DNA of 64,000 nucleotides from CAVYXA01 sp963846775 (GCA_963846775.1 CAWJXB010000006.1:806001-870000); one strand, 5' to 3'; positions 51,743-60,471 are shown, counted from the first letter of the stretch. The notes: a model not told the origin generated them from the sequence alone. Translations and numbers: made by a program.

Positions 51743-52660
51743 ATGTCTGTTCTGGTTGTTGGTTCCATCGCACTCGACACGGTTAAGACACCGGTGGAAG
51801 AACACGCCGACTTGGTCGGTGGCTCGGCATCGTACGCGGCGTTGAGCGCGAGTTTTTTCTCGCCAGTGCGCCTCGTCGGAGTCGTGGGCCACGATTTTCC
51901 CGCGTCGGAATTCGATTTCTGGAAATCGCGCAAGATCGACAGTGCAGGCGTTCAGCGAGCCAGCGGGAAGACGTTTCGCTGGTCGGGCGAATACTCGTGG
52001 GACTTCAACACGCGCGAAACTCGCTCGGTCGCCCTCAACGTGTTCGAGACGTTCAAGCCGGCGTTGCCAGATTCGTATCGCCAGACCGATTTCGTTTTGC
52101 TCGCCAATATCGCGCCGTCGTTGCAAGCCCACGTCCTCGACCAAATGGAGCGGCCGCGCTTTGTCGTGGCCGACACGATGGATCTCTGGATTGAGACGAC
52201 GAGAGGTGATCTCGATGCGCTCTTGCCGCGGGTCGATCTCCTGATCGTAAATGACAGCGAAGCACGTGAGATGACCAAGGAAACCAGCTTGATCAAGGCG
52301 GGGAGAAAAATTCGAAAATTTGGGCCACGATACGTCGCGATCAAAAAAGGTGAACACGGCGCATTGCTTTTCGGCGACGGTGATGAGTTTTTCAGTTGTG
52401 GCGCATATCCGCTGGAAGACATTCACGATCCGACTGGCGCGGGCGACACATTTGCCGGCGGAATGGCCGGCTATCTCGCCGGCACGGTGAAAAAAGTGCA
52501 CTTCAATGATCTTCGCAAAGCCATGATCTACGGCAGTGTGCTTGCCAGTTTTTGCGTGGAAGCGTTCAGTCTGGAACGTTTGCGCAAGTTGACGATCAAA
52601 GAAATCAATCAGCGCTACGAGATGTTTAAGCTGATGAGCCAGTTCGAGCTCCCGGCCTAG
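51743..52660 (+). CDS. PfkB family carbohydrate/nucleoside kinase
   Basis: A 305-residue ribokinase-fold kinase. It has the N-terminal LVVGSIALDTVKTP and VGGSASYAALSASFF (substrate side, glycine pair), and the PfkB signature 2 DPTGAGDTFAGGMAGYLAG with the catalytic Asp. Substrate specificity (sugar or nucleoside) is not visible; sequences of this type are often annotated as adenosine-kinase-like sugar kinases. The ATG at 51743 directly follows the repeat array. Its end overlaps the convergent prmA end by 35 bases. Confidence 0.94.
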   Translation: MSVLVVGSIALDTVKTPVEEHADLVGGSASYAALSASFFSPVRLVGVVGHDFPASEFDFWKSRKIDSAGVQRASGKTFRWSGEYSWDFNTRETRSVALNVFETFKPALPDSYRQTDFVLLANIAPSLQAHVLDQMERPRFVVADTMDLWIETTRGDLDALLPRVDLLIVNDSEAREMTKETSLIKAGRKIRKFGPRYVAIKKGEHGALLFGDGDEFFSCGAYPLEDIHDPTGAGDTFAGGMAGYLAGTVKKVHFNDLRKAMIYGSVLASFCVEAFSLERLRKLTIKEINQRYEMFKLMSQFELPA

Positions 52661-53495
52661 AATCGCGCGCCAGAATTGCGATCCATTTGCCGCGCCGGCG
52701 GATTTTGACGATGTCGATGCGGTATTGCTGAAGCCCGCAGACGATTTCTTGTTCTTGTGCGCGCAAGATGCCGGAGAGGATCAGCCATTTCGCGCACTTG
52801 AATTTTGGCAGCAGTTCGATCAGCAATTCGCTGAAGAGATTCGCGATCAAAATGTCGATCCGGCCCGGCGGCTTCCAGAAACGAGCGTCACCAAACAGAA
52901 ATTGCACTCCATGCAATTTGTTAGCGCGCAAATTGGCTCTCGCAGTGGAGATCGTTATGGGATCGATATCAATCCCGACGACCTCGCCCGCGCCGAGCTT
53001 CCTCGCCGCGAGCGCGAGAATTCCACTGCCGGTGCCAAGATCGACCAGGGACCAACCCGGCCTCCAGCCGCGCGCCAATTGCTCAAGCAAGCGTAGCGAC
53101 ATCGCGGTCGTCGCATGCTCTCCAGTTCCGAAAGCTACGCCCGCTGGAATAACAAGGAGCGACGGCTTCCGAGCCGTCGAGGGAAGAGCGCGACGGCTGG
53201 GGAAGTCGTCGCTCCTTAATGTCGCCACGATCAGCCGCTTTCCAATCTTGAGTGGTTTGCTTTTTTGTTCCCGCGCAAATCGCCTTAGCCAATCGCGCGA
53301 AAGCTTCTCGGCTCTTCCACCAAGCTCGCAGACCAAACGGTGGGCATCGGTTTTCGATGGGCAGGCGATTTCAATCTCGATCCGCCTTCGATCCGGCATC
53401 GACGTGATGGAAAGCGAAGAACCAAAGCGTGCCTGCAACGATTCCTCGCGCGTGCTCAGCCACGCTTCACTCGCTCTCCTGCGCCATAGATACAT
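52626..53495 (-). CDS. prmA: Ribosomal protein L11 methyltransferase (PrmA)
   Basis: PrmA trimethylates ribosomal protein uL11 using S-adenosylmethionine. The 289-residue protein has the family strings VIPAGVAFGTGEHATTAMSL, LVDLGTGSGILALAARKLGA (SAM motif I) and ANLRANKLHGVQFLFGDA, followed by IDILIANLFSELLIEL. Residues ~93-114 (RSDDFPSRRALPSTARKPSL) are encoded by a palindromic repeat at 53154-53217 inserted in frame between the N-terminal domain and the catalytic domain. It is convergent with the PfkB gene and overlaps it by 35 bases. Confidence 0.93.
   Translation of the reverse strand: MYLWRRRASEAWLSTREESLQARFGSSLSITSMPDRRRIEIEIACPSKTDAHRLVCELGGRAEKLSRDWLRRFAREQKSKPLKIGKRLIVATLRSDDFPSRRALPSTARKPSLLVIPAGVAFGTGEHATTAMSLRLLEQLARGWRPGWSLVDLGTGSGILALAARKLGAGEVVGIDIDPITISTARANLRANKLHGVQFLFGDARFWKPPGRIDILIANLFSELLIELLPKFKCAKWLILSGILRAQEQEIVCGLQQYRIDIVKIRRRGKWIAILARDSRPGARTGSSA
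53154..53217. repeat. Palindromic repeat inserted in frame in prmA
   Basis: Arms AAGGAGCGACGGCTTCC (53154-53170) and GGAAGTCGTCGCTCCTT (53201-53217) are complementary at 16 of 17 positions. The insert keeps the prmA frame and sits in the linker ahead of the methyltransferase domain. Confidence 0.85.
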
Positions 53496-53506
53496 CTTGG
53501 TCTTTT

Positions 53507-53570
53507 AGTAGGACAACCGCTCCGGTGGCCGAGACAGGCGGCGCGCCTGCCTTACAACGGCATCCGGCTT
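53507..53570. repeat. Palindromic repeat upstream of prmA
   Basis: GTAGGACAACCGCTCCGGT opens an imperfect inverted repeat closing in GGCGCGCCTGCCTTACAAC. The left arm is nearly identical to the repeat inside thrC (31690). Confidence 0.65.
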
Positions 53571-53659
53571 TGCCGGAATTTCGTGCGCCAGGCGCCGACA
53601 ATTAGCAATTAAAAGGTTGCGTCGCGCGGGGGGTTGGACATTATTTCTGTCCGCAAAAT

Positions 53660-53734
<75 letters not shown>

Positions 53735-53928
53735 GCCTTCCCTTGGAACGTGGCGCAGAGCGAAGGCTGGAGCGGTGCGCCGAAGCCCTGGCGAAGGCGG
53801 ACCCTCGGAAACTGCCAAGCTACGGCTGCCAGGCTGTCTCGATGCCATCGCTGTTGACCGTCCGAAAGGCCTTGAAACGAGGCAGATTCTTGAATCCAAA
53901 TCGCCGACTGCGCGCATCTCACCCTCAA
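53735..53928. other. Region behind tRNA-Gly, no recognised gene
   Basis: It contains a GCGCCGAAGCCCTGGCGAAG string related to the repeat at 20381. Open frames across it do not resemble known proteins. I looked for an integrase or attachment-site duplication of the tRNA 3' end and found none within the window. Confidence 0.4.
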
Positions 53929-54582
53929 ATGAACACTCTAAAACCTCTCTTCCTCGTGTGCATGTTGCTGACCGTGTTGGCCTGGCACGTCATTGGCCAA
54001 TCGCCCACGGTTACCCCAGACCTCTCCCCCAGCCCCGGGGTTTCTGTCGCGCCCACAGCCGGCGTCTCGCCCAGCCCGACTGCCGAGAGCAAGCTGGAGC
54101 GCGCCATTAAGAACAAAGCCAGACACCATTTCGGGGTCACAATCAACGATCACGACGACGATCTTGATCGTTTAGGAAAACACGCCGATGAAATCCCCGC
54201 GCTGGTCGTGCCGATCGTGGCCGTCGTGTTTTTGTCGATCTTCGGCGCCCCGGTCTTGATCGTGGCGGTCATTCTTTATTTTGGCTTCTCCAAAACGCGG
54301 ATGAAACATCGCACGATTCGCATGCTGGTCGAAAAAGGCCAGCCGATCCCCCCGGAATTGCTCGCGCCACCGACGCCAACCGTCCGTCAACGATCAGATA
54401 TGCGACAGTGGTGTCATCTTCGTGATGATCGGCATCGGAATCATGCTTTTCCTCGGCGCGGTCAACGACTGGGAAGGATGGCGCCTGGGCGCTTGGAATT
54501 ATTCCCGTTCCTGATCGGCGCCGGATATTTGCTCGTATGGAAACTCGACTCAAGGAAAGACAACCCGCCACCGCTACCTTAA
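53929..54582 (+). CDS. DUF6249-type membrane protein, two apparent compensating frameshifts
   Basis: From the ATG at 53929 there is a signal-like segment (LKPLFLVCMLLTVLAWHVIG), a Thr/Pro/Ser stretch, then helix VVPIVAVVFLSIFGAPVLIVAVILYFGF and MKHRTIRMLVEKGQPIPPELL, the pattern of DUF6249-like membrane proteins. The next expected helix is not in this frame, but the +1 frame from ~54400 to ~54515 encodes it (SGVIFVMIGIGIMLFLGAV). The original frame then resumes with FPFLIGAGYLLVWKLD. One surplus base near 54405 and one missing base near 54500 restore a single protein. The function is unknown; it precedes an ECF sigma gene. Confidence 0.75.
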   Translation: MNTLKPLFLVCMLLTVLAWHVIGQSPTVTPDLSPSPGVSVAPTAGVSPSPTAESKLERAIKNKARHHFGVTINDHDDDLDRLGKHADEIPALVVPIVAVVFLSIFGAPVLIVAVILYFGFSKTRMKHRTIRMLVEKGQPIPPELLAPPTPTVRQRSDMRQWCHLRDDRHRNHAFPRRGQRLGRMAPGRLELFPFLIGAGYLLVWKLDSRKDNPPPLP

Positions 54583-54591
54583 CATGCGGCC

Positions 54592-55128
54592 GTGGAATTG
54601 ACCGATGCTGACCTCATCACGCGAGTTCTTGTTGATGACGACCAGCATGCGTTTGGTGAGCTGGTTAGGCGGCATCAATCGGCCGTGCGCGGTCTGCTTC
54701 GACAACTCACCCGCACCGATCTGGCATTGGCCGATGATCTCGCTCAGGAGACCTTTCTGCGCGCTTACAAACATATCCGCAGTTTTCGCGGCGAAGCGCG
54801 TTTCTCGACCTGGCTTTACCGGATCGCGTATAATTGCTTTCGCGAGGACGCGCGCCGGCGTAAGGAACTGGTCGGGATTAATGAAGAACAATGGCAGGCT
54901 AGGGAGGATCCGCAGACTGTCGATCCTGCGTTACGACACGATCTTATGCAGGCGTTGAACTTGCTTCCATTGCACGAGCGGACGGCGGTAATTCTTTGCT
55001 GCCAAAATGGATTGTCGCACGATGAGGCTGCGCGCGTGCTCGACATTCCGCTCGGCACAGTGAAAACTAACGTCCTTCGCGGACGCGAGAAGCTGAAACG
55101 AACGCTTGCCGCATGGGCGCCGAATTGA
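54592..55128 (+). CDS. ECF-type RNA polymerase sigma factor
   Basis: A 178-residue sigma-70 family protein with region 2 (AFGELVRRHQSAVRGLLRQL and DDLAQETFLRAYKHIRSFRG, then FSTWLYRIAYN) and region 4 (LPLHERTAVILCCQNGLSHD and DIPLGTVKTNVLRGREKLK). It lacks region 3, as ECF sigmas do. A GTG at 54592 is the start. The next gene encodes a small membrane protein placed like an anti-sigma factor, 5 bases downstream, and the DUF6249 protein gene lies just upstream. Confidence 0.95.
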   Translation: MELTDADLITRVLVDDDQHAFGELVRRHQSAVRGLLRQLTRTDLALADDLAQETFLRAYKHIRSFRGEARFSTWLYRIAYNCFREDARRRKELVGINEEQWQAREDPQTVDPALRHDLMQALNLLPLHERTAVILCCQNGLSHDEAARVLDIPLGTVKTNVLRGREKLKRTLAAWAPN

Positions 55129-55133
55129 TTACA

Positions 55134-55469
55134 ATGAACGAGATGGAACAGGAAGATTGGCTCGATCGGCGATTGCGCGAGGCTGCGCCGTACATCGATG
55201 ATGCCGGTTTTACAGCGCGTGTGTTGCGAAGCTTGCCGCCCCCGCGGCCAAAGCGCGACTGGCTGCGGCTTACACTTCTTCTGACCATGAGCATTCTCGC
55301 CTCGGCGCTGGCGTATTTTGTCGGTGCCGGTAAATTCGTTAGCGCGAGCGTGATGCAAATTACCGCGCTGCCGACACTCTGGATTTTCGCGATTGCGCTC
55401 GGGGCAGGCATCTTCGTCACCGCCGGCGGCCTTTTCGCCGCCATTCGCACGCGCGAATTGCAATTTTGA
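55134..55469 (+). CDS. Membrane protein, possible anti-sigma partner of the ECF sigma factor
   Basis: A ~111-residue protein with a short cytoplasmic N-terminus (MEQEDWLDRRLREAAPYIDD and GFTARVLRSLPPPRP) and two transmembrane helices (LTLLLTMSILASALAYFVGA and LWIFAIALGAGIFVTAGGLF). The N-terminal LDxxLRxAAPYIDDxGFTxRVLxxLP pattern resembles the DUF5056-like segments found beside ECF sigma genes. Position directly after the sigma gene supports an anti-sigma role, but no zinc motif is present. The start could be 55113, 55134 or 55143. Confidence 0.75.
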   Translation: MNEMEQEDWLDRRLREAAPYIDDAGFTARVLRSLPPPRPKRDWLRLTLLLTMSILASALAYFVGAGKFVSASVMQITALPTLWIFAIALGAGIFVTAGGLFAAIRTRELQF

Positions 55470-55491
55470 GGCCCGCGCCAGAAGTTAGGAA

Positions 55492-55710
55492 ATGCTGACG
55501 AACATTCCAAGCGCGACCCTTCGTCAACTCGTTAAGTTATCGGAGCGTAAGGAAGCGCTCATGGCGCGAATCCAGGAGATCGACCGCGAAATGGTCCGGC
55601 TCCAAAACCAGGTCAGTGCGTCGCCGGCCAACATCGACAATCCCGCGCCGGTCACCGTGTCTCGCGCGCCGCGAAAATCGTCCGTTCGCCACCGGAAAAG
55701 GAAGATTTGA
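55492..55710 (+). CDS. Small basic coiled-coil protein
   Basis: A 72-residue protein with a helical heptad region (LRQLVKLSERKEALMARIQE, IDREMVRLQNQV, ~10-42) and a basic tail (RAPRKSSVRHRKRKI) that may bind nucleic acid. No named family is recognised, but similar short proteins are common in Verrucomicrobia, which is recollection, not a search. It follows the membrane protein gene by 22 bases and may be part of the sigma operon. Confidence 0.65.
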   Translation: MLTNIPSATLRQLVKLSERKEALMARIQEIDREMVRLQNQVSASPANIDNPAPVTVSRAPRKSSVRHRKRKI

Positions 55711-55775
55711 AGAATCCGTTTCTCGCGCTACTCTGCGCGCCCTGAAGTAGCGAGACGAAAAATCGGAAATTCGAA

Positions 55776-56453
55776 TCATTCCCGCTTCGCTCGTAATGAG
55801 AGAAGAAGTGCAAAAGCGCCGACTGCGCCGAGCGCAACCACGCTCGGCTCCGGGACGGCATGGATGTTGTCGATCCCGATCTGCGCCACGATTGGTTCGC
55901 CGTTTAAGTCGGGATTAATCGCGTTGAGGATGCGGACTTCCTGGAAGTTGCCGGAGAAGAAGGTGTTGAAATCAAATGGCGAGTTGACGGGGATCATGGT
56001 GGCCATGCTGATGGTGAACACCACGTGTTGCCAGCCGCTTCCTGCCGGCAGGAAAAACGCTGGCGACACATAACCGGGCGCGCCCGGGCCGAGCTCCTGT
56101 TTGAATCCAAGCCGCATCGAAAGATTGGTATTGCCGAAATTCTTGAGGTCCATCTCAATCGCGGTCACGCCCAGGCCGATATAATCGCCCAGCCATTGAT
56201 CGCGGTTAAACGTGACGAGGCGGTTTCCTGCACCTTGGCCGCCGAGCGATGTGACCTGGATGTAATGGTCCCCCGCGCCGCCTGGGCCGCCATCGGGGAT
56301 GTTTACGACCGGTGGTGTGGGGGGGACGCCGCCATTCGTCCAGTTTTGCGTGGTGCCATCTTGAAAATCATCAAGCTGGCCAACCACGATCGCCTGCGCC
56401 GAACATGAAAAAGCCAGAGCCAGTAACGAAACGAGTAATCCCCTGAAGTCCAT
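55776..56453 (-). CDS. PEP-CTERM sorted exported protein
   Basis: A 225-residue protein with a signal peptide (MDFRGLLVSLLALAFSCSAQA). A jelly-roll-like beta domain follows with Gly/Asn/Pro-rich loops (DDFQDGTTQNWTNGGV). The C-terminus is a PEP-CTERM anchor: VPEPS, a hydrophobic helix ALGAVGAFALLLSL and a basic RAKRE tail. PEP-CTERM proteins are processed by exosortase and end up at the surface, often in exopolysaccharide-producing Gram-negatives. No exosortase gene lies in the window. The start at 56453 fits the signal peptide. Confidence 0.9.
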   Translation of the reverse strand: MDFRGLLVSLLALAFSCSAQAIVVGQLDDFQDGTTQNWTNGGVPPTPPVVNIPDGGPGGAGDHYIQVTSLGGQGAGNRLVTFNRDQWLGDYIGLGVTAIEMDLKNFGNTNLSMRLGFKQELGPGAPGYVSPAFFLPAGSGWQHVVFTISMATMIPVNSPFDFNTFFSGNFQEVRILNAINPDLNGEPIVAQIGIDNIHAVPEPSVVALGAVGAFALLLSLRAKRE

Positions 56454-56591
56454 AGCGTCGGACAGCTTAGAACAAATCGGGTGGGGAAATCGAGCAAAAA
56501 ACAAAAAATAAGGCGGAATAATGGAGTGGTAGAGTGACGGAGTAATGGGAGAGCAGATCAGCCACGGTTGCTCCAGTACCCCACAACTCCA

Positions 56592-57449
56592 TTACTCCAC
56601 GTGTTTTTCCGCAATGATCTCGAGCACGAGCGGCGTGATCATGAGCGAATTGGGTCCCCGCCCGGCGGCGGCAAGTTCCGCTTGAAGCTTCTCCGCAAAG
56701 GCTCGATCGATTCGCCCAATCTCCTGAAGTCGTGCCAGATAAACGTCGATAAAACTAGCCGGCCATTGCCACATCGGGTCGTTAGGGTTCAGAACAAATA
56801 TCTGCGGCCGGGCCGAACGAATCCGAAAACCGTTCGCTGCCAGGAGTTCCGGCAATGGGATCGCGCCATCCGGTTCGCCGCCAGATTCACGCCACGTTGC
56901 GATAACATGTTCGCGAAACTTTTCCTGCAATGGCACGCGCGGCAGGAATCGCCACGTTTCGTAATGAGCGTACTCGTGAAAAATGGCAATGCCACCCGCG
57001 GGCATGACGCCGGCGAGCTTCCGGACCAGCCGTGCCGGATCGCTGACGAAGGACATCACCCACCGGCACCAGGAAAAACCGTAATCGCCTCTGGGAAGAT
57101 CATCTGTCATCAGGTCGATTTCGTAAACGCGCACATTGGTGAGCGATAGTTCGGCGATCCTGTTCCGCAGGCTGCGAACAAATTTACCCGAGCGCTCCAG
57201 GGCCGCGACTTCGCCGGTCGGGCCTACGATCTTGGCAAGATCGACTGTGGCATAACCAGGCCCGGCGCCGATATCGAGCACGCGCTTCCCGGCCGTAATC
57301 CCGGCGCGTTTCCAGCAATCGAGAACCGTCGAGCGCCACACCTCATGTTGCAAGCCGAGCCGCGCGATCTCTTCGTCGTGCGTTCCGAGCACGTAATCCC
57401 GTTCCATTTCCATCGCCTGACGGTGTCCCGATTCGGGCGTGAATGCCAT
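56592..57449 (-). CDS. SAM-dependent methyltransferase
   Basis: A 285-residue class I methyltransferase: HDEEIARLGLQHEVWRSTVL is followed by motif I RVLDIGAGPGYATVDLA, an acidic EVAALERSG, and FSWCRWVMSFVSDPARLVRK (post-I/motif IV region). The substrate is unknown; small-molecule methylation is likely. The ATG at 57449 (MAFTPESGHRQ) begins the homologous part; the frame is open further upstream but looks non-coding. It is divergent from the GNAT gene 86 bases away. Confidence 0.9.
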   Translation of the reverse strand: MAFTPESGHRQAMEMERDYVLGTHDEEIARLGLQHEVWRSTVLDCWKRAGITAGKRVLDIGAGPGYATVDLAKIVGPTGEVAALERSGKFVRSLRNRIAELSLTNVRVYEIDLMTDDLPRGDYGFSWCRWVMSFVSDPARLVRKLAGVMPAGGIAIFHEYAHYETWRFLPRVPLQEKFREHVIATWRESGGEPDGAIPLPELLAANGFRIRSARPQIFVLNPNDPMWQWPASFIDVYLARLQEIGRIDRAFAEKLQAELAAAGRGPNSLMITPLVLEIIAEKHVE

Positions 57450-57535
57450 ATGATTCTGGCTGCTAAAAGAGGCGTCTGTTTGGAATTGAATCCTGTCGAA
57501 TGGGATTGTAAAAGTAGCCGCACACTCTTGCCGCG

Positions 57536-58003
57536 ATGGATTACCTGATTCGCCCTCTTCGACCCGAAGACGAACCGATTCTCTGGGAGATGGTGTATCA
57601 GGGGCTTTCTTCGACCGGCGGGCAACCGCGGCCGCCGCGTGAGATCGTGCAACGGCCAGAGTTTGCCCGATACGTCCAGGGATGGGGCCGCGCCGGCGAC
57701 ACGGGATTTGTGGCGCACGACAAGAAAGATGGATCATTGTTAGGCGCAGTCTGGTTCCGGATACCGATCGAGAAGAACAATAACGGAAACGGACCGCCGG
57801 AATTGGCGTTTGCCGTCGCGCCCGGGCACCGCGGCCATGGCATTGGCACGGCGCTGCTCACGCAGTTGGTGCGAGCTAATCCGGATCAATCCACCATTAC
57901 CCTCAGCCTCGCCGCCGGGAAGCCGATCCTGCGGCTATACGAGCGCTTCGGATTCAAAGTGGTGCATAAGACATCGGACGCCATCGTGATGCGGAGAGAA
58001 TAA
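57536..58003 (+). CDS. GNAT family N-acetyltransferase
   Basis: A 155-residue acetyltransferase: YLIRPLRPEDEPILWEMVYQ at the start, LAFAVAPGHRGHGIGTALLT as the acetyl-CoA pyrophosphate-binding R/QxxGxG/A motif, and LYERFGFKVVHKTSDAIVM at the end. It should move an acetyl group from acetyl-CoA to an amine; the acceptor is unknown. The HD-domain gene starts 3 bases after its stop, so they form an operon. Confidence 0.93.
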   Translation: MDYLIRPLRPEDEPILWEMVYQGLSSTGGQPRPPREIVQRPEFARYVQGWGRAGDTGFVAHDKKDGSLLGAVWFRIPIEKNNNGNGPPELAFAVAPGHRGHGIGTALLTQLVRANPDQSTITLSLAAGKPILRLYERFGFKVVHKTSDAIVMRRE

Positions 58004-58006
58004 GGC

Positions 58007-58588
58007 ATGTCCGATAGCTTAAGCGAACGCGCCCGCGCGATCCTCCACGAGTGGGTGCAATCGGAAAGCCTGCGGAAACATTCCTACGCCGTGGCAGATT
58101 CGATGAAGCACTTCGCGCAATTGCGTGATGAAAATGCCGATCTTTGGGAAGCGGTCGGCCTCTTGCACGACATGGATTACGAACGCTATCCGAACTTGGA
58201 ACACAACCCGACTGAAGGTCATCCGTTTATTGGCGTGGCCTGGCTGCGCGAGCATGGCTGGAGCGAAGAAATTTGTCGAGCGATCGTTTCTCACGCCGAT
58301 TACGCGGGTGTGCCGCGCGAGACGTGGTTGGAGAAAACGCTCTACGCAGTCGATGAGCTGAGCAGTTTTGTCATCGCCGTCGCGCTCGTCAGGCCGACGA
58401 AAAACATCGCCGATGTCGATGTGGCCGCGGTGAAAAGGAAGATGAAAGACAAGGCCTTCGCCCGCGCGGTGAATCGCGCCGACATTGTCCGCGGGGCCGA
58501 AGAACTCGGCCTGCCGCTGGATGAGGTCATCACAAACGTAATCGCGGCGCTTAAGCTCGACGCGCCGCGACTTGGTTTGGCCGGGTGA
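58007..58588 (+). CDS. HD-domain hydrolase
   Basis: A 193-residue HD-superfamily protein: RKHSYAVADSMKHFAQ (first His), the metal pair in GLLHDMDYERYP, GHPFIGVAWLREHGWSEEI and AIVSHADYAGVPRETWLE, and a C-terminal helical part with EELGLPLDEVITNVI. Such proteins are metal-dependent phosphohydrolases; predicted-function names include 'HDIG domain hydrolase'. The substrate is unknown. It is translated just behind the GNAT gene. Confidence 0.92.
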   Translation: MSDSLSERARAILHEWVQSESLRKHSYAVADSMKHFAQLRDENADLWEAVGLLHDMDYERYPNLEHNPTEGHPFIGVAWLREHGWSEEICRAIVSHADYAGVPRETWLEKTLYAVDELSSFVIAVALVRPTKNIADVDVAAVKRKMKDKAFARAVNRADIVRGAEELGLPLDEVITNVIAALKLDAPRLGLAG

Positions 58589-58715
58589 ATACCGGATCCG
58601 AGCGGACTTTAAACGATCGCAAGAACCGAAAAGATCTTAAAATTCGAAATCGGCTTCCGCGTGTCCGACGCTTTGAGTGGCCATCCATTTTCTAAAGTCC
58701 TCTAACACTCCGAAG

Positions 58716-60338
58716 TCAGGCAGCCGCGACAGCGAGCGGTTGCCTGGTCGTTTTTCGCACCGCGAGAACTTTCATGGCGGCATTGTGACCCGGAATGCCA
58801 CTAACGGCGCCGCCACGAAACGCGCTGGAGCCGCAGAGGAACACGTTCTCGAATTCAGTCTCGACTCCCCACGTCCCGACGCGCTCCTCGCGCTCGGTAA
58901 ACGGAAATGTTGGCGCGTCTTGAAAAATGTTGCCGTGATACATGCCCAGCGCCTCCTCGATGTCCACTGGACTCTTGCTCTCGAGGCATGGGCGGCCGTC
59001 GGACGCGCGGGCAAGACAATCCTCCAGCGGTTCCTCGAGCCATTGGTTGACGCTGTCGATAAACTTGCGCTCAGCCCGTTGCCGCATGGTTTCGTTGTCG
59101 TTTTGGAATAACGAATACGGCGTGTCGAGTCCGAAAAGCGTGAGAGTTTGATAACCTTGCTCACGCAATGGCGGCGACAGAATCGTATCGTCGGTCAAAG
59201 TGTGGCAGTAAACTTCGCACGGCGTTTTCTCCGGCAATTCGCCACGCGACGCTTGTTCGTAGCTCTGTTGCATCTGGTCGTAGCCTTCGTCGCTGTGGAA
59301 TGTTCCGGTGAACGCTTCCGCCGGGAGCCATTTCGATTTCAATTTCGGCAAACGCCGCAGGAGCATGTTGATCTTGAACACCGAACCTTCGTCGGTGCGA
59401 TCGGGTAGATACGGTTTGCCAGTGAACTTCGCCAACACGTTTTGCCCGAAGTTCACCAGGAGAAAATGCGCATCGACCGTTTGCCGCTGTCCGTCAATGC
59501 GGAAATCGACAGTCTGTTTCCGTCCGTTCAAATGCAGCGCGCGAAGATCGACATTCGTGAGAATCTCCGCGCCCGCGCTGCGCGCCGCCTCCTCCAGCGC
59601 GCGCGCCACACCGCCCATTCCACCAACCGGCACGCGCCATTCTCCGGTGCGATTTCCAATCACGTGATAAAGAAAACAACGGTTCTGAACGAGCGATGGA
59701 TCGTGCGGATGCGTGAAGATGCCGATCTTGGCATCGGTGAAGACGAGTCCGCGCACCAGATCGCTCTGCAAGTAGCGCTCGACGACGCGGCCTAACGGTT
59801 CTTCTGCTAAACTCCTCCACGCTTCGCGCGAAGCATCATCGACATCGAACCGCCGCCGGAATTCCTCTTTCGCGGCGAGCGGTTCGAGCATGCTGTCCCA
59901 GACGTGCTCGGCAAAAATGCGCGCCAGATGGTAAAACTTTTGCAGCCGATCGAACTCGGCCTCGCTTCCGGTGAGATCGGCAATCGATTGCCGGCTGACT
60001 GCTTCGTCCACGTTGCTCAGGAGCAACCCGCCATGTTGCCGCGCTTTCACATACGGCGTGAACGACCCGATGGCCCGGCGCCGCAGCTCGAGACTCAAGC
60101 CTAGATCGCGAATGATTTTCTCCGGGAGCAGACTAACGAGGTAAGAATAGCGCGACAGCCACGCATCGTAATCGGGAAAAATCCGCTGCGAAGTTGTCGC
60201 CCCGCCGACGTAATCGTTCTTCTCCAGCACGAGCACACTCAGCCCCGCTTTCGCGAGATACGCCGCCGCCACCAGGCCATTGTGCCCCGCGCCCAAAATG
60301 ACCGCGTCGTATCGCGCCTTGATCTTACTAATGCTCAT
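58716..60338 (-). CDS. FAD-dependent phytoene-dehydrogenase-like oxidoreductase
   Basis: A 540-residue flavoprotein with the dinucleotide-binding motif VILGAGHNGLVAAAYLAKAG and LEKNDYVGGATTSQRIFPDY at the N-terminus, PVGGMGGVARALEEAARSAG in the middle, and the family end FLCGSSAFRGGAVSGIPGHN. This is the CrtI/PYROXD2-like group. No other carotenoid gene is near, so desaturation of carotenoids is not indicated; the substrate is unknown. I prefer the ATG at 60338 (MSISKIKARYD); ATG codons at 60362 and 60389 are in frame. Confidence 0.92.
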   Translation of the reverse strand: MSISKIKARYDAVILGAGHNGLVAAAYLAKAGLSVLVLEKNDYVGGATTSQRIFPDYDAWLSRYSYLVSLLPEKIIRDLGLSLELRRRAIGSFTPYVKARQHGGLLLSNVDEAVSRQSIADLTGSEAEFDRLQKFYHLARIFAEHVWDSMLEPLAAKEEFRRRFDVDDASREAWRSLAEEPLGRVVERYLQSDLVRGLVFTDAKIGIFTHPHDPSLVQNRCFLYHVIGNRTGEWRVPVGGMGGVARALEEAARSAGAEILTNVDLRALHLNGRKQTVDFRIDGQRQTVDAHFLLVNFGQNVLAKFTGKPYLPDRTDEGSVFKINMLLRRLPKLKSKWLPAEAFTGTFHSDEGYDQMQQSYEQASRGELPEKTPCEVYCHTLTDDTILSPPLREQGYQTLTLFGLDTPYSLFQNDNETMRQRAERKFIDSVNQWLEEPLEDCLARASDGRPCLESKSPVDIEEALGMYHGNIFQDAPTFPFTEREERVGTWGVETEFENVFLCGSSAFRGGAVSGIPGHNAAMKVLAVRKTTRQPLAVAAA

Positions 60339-60395
60339 GCTCTTGCTCACGATCGTACCCATTCGCGTTCGGCTTGGCCAAGAAGTCAATCCAAC

Positions 60396-60471
60396 CTGTA
60401 GCGGCGGTCTGTGACCGTCGCCATTTTTCTAAAAAACATTGCGACCCCGAATCCTTTCTGGGCCACTACAG
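60396..60471. repeat. Palindromic repeat of the TGTAGCGGCGG family
   Basis: CTGTAGCGGCGGTCTGTGACC and GGGCCACTACAG form partly complementary ends of a ~76-base element like that at 15303-15374. It lies between the flavoprotein and the hypothetical protein genes. Confidence 0.65.

Noticed and set aside
53735..53928. Integrated element at tRNA-Gly
   Set aside because: No integrase gene and no duplicated tRNA 3' end found nearby.
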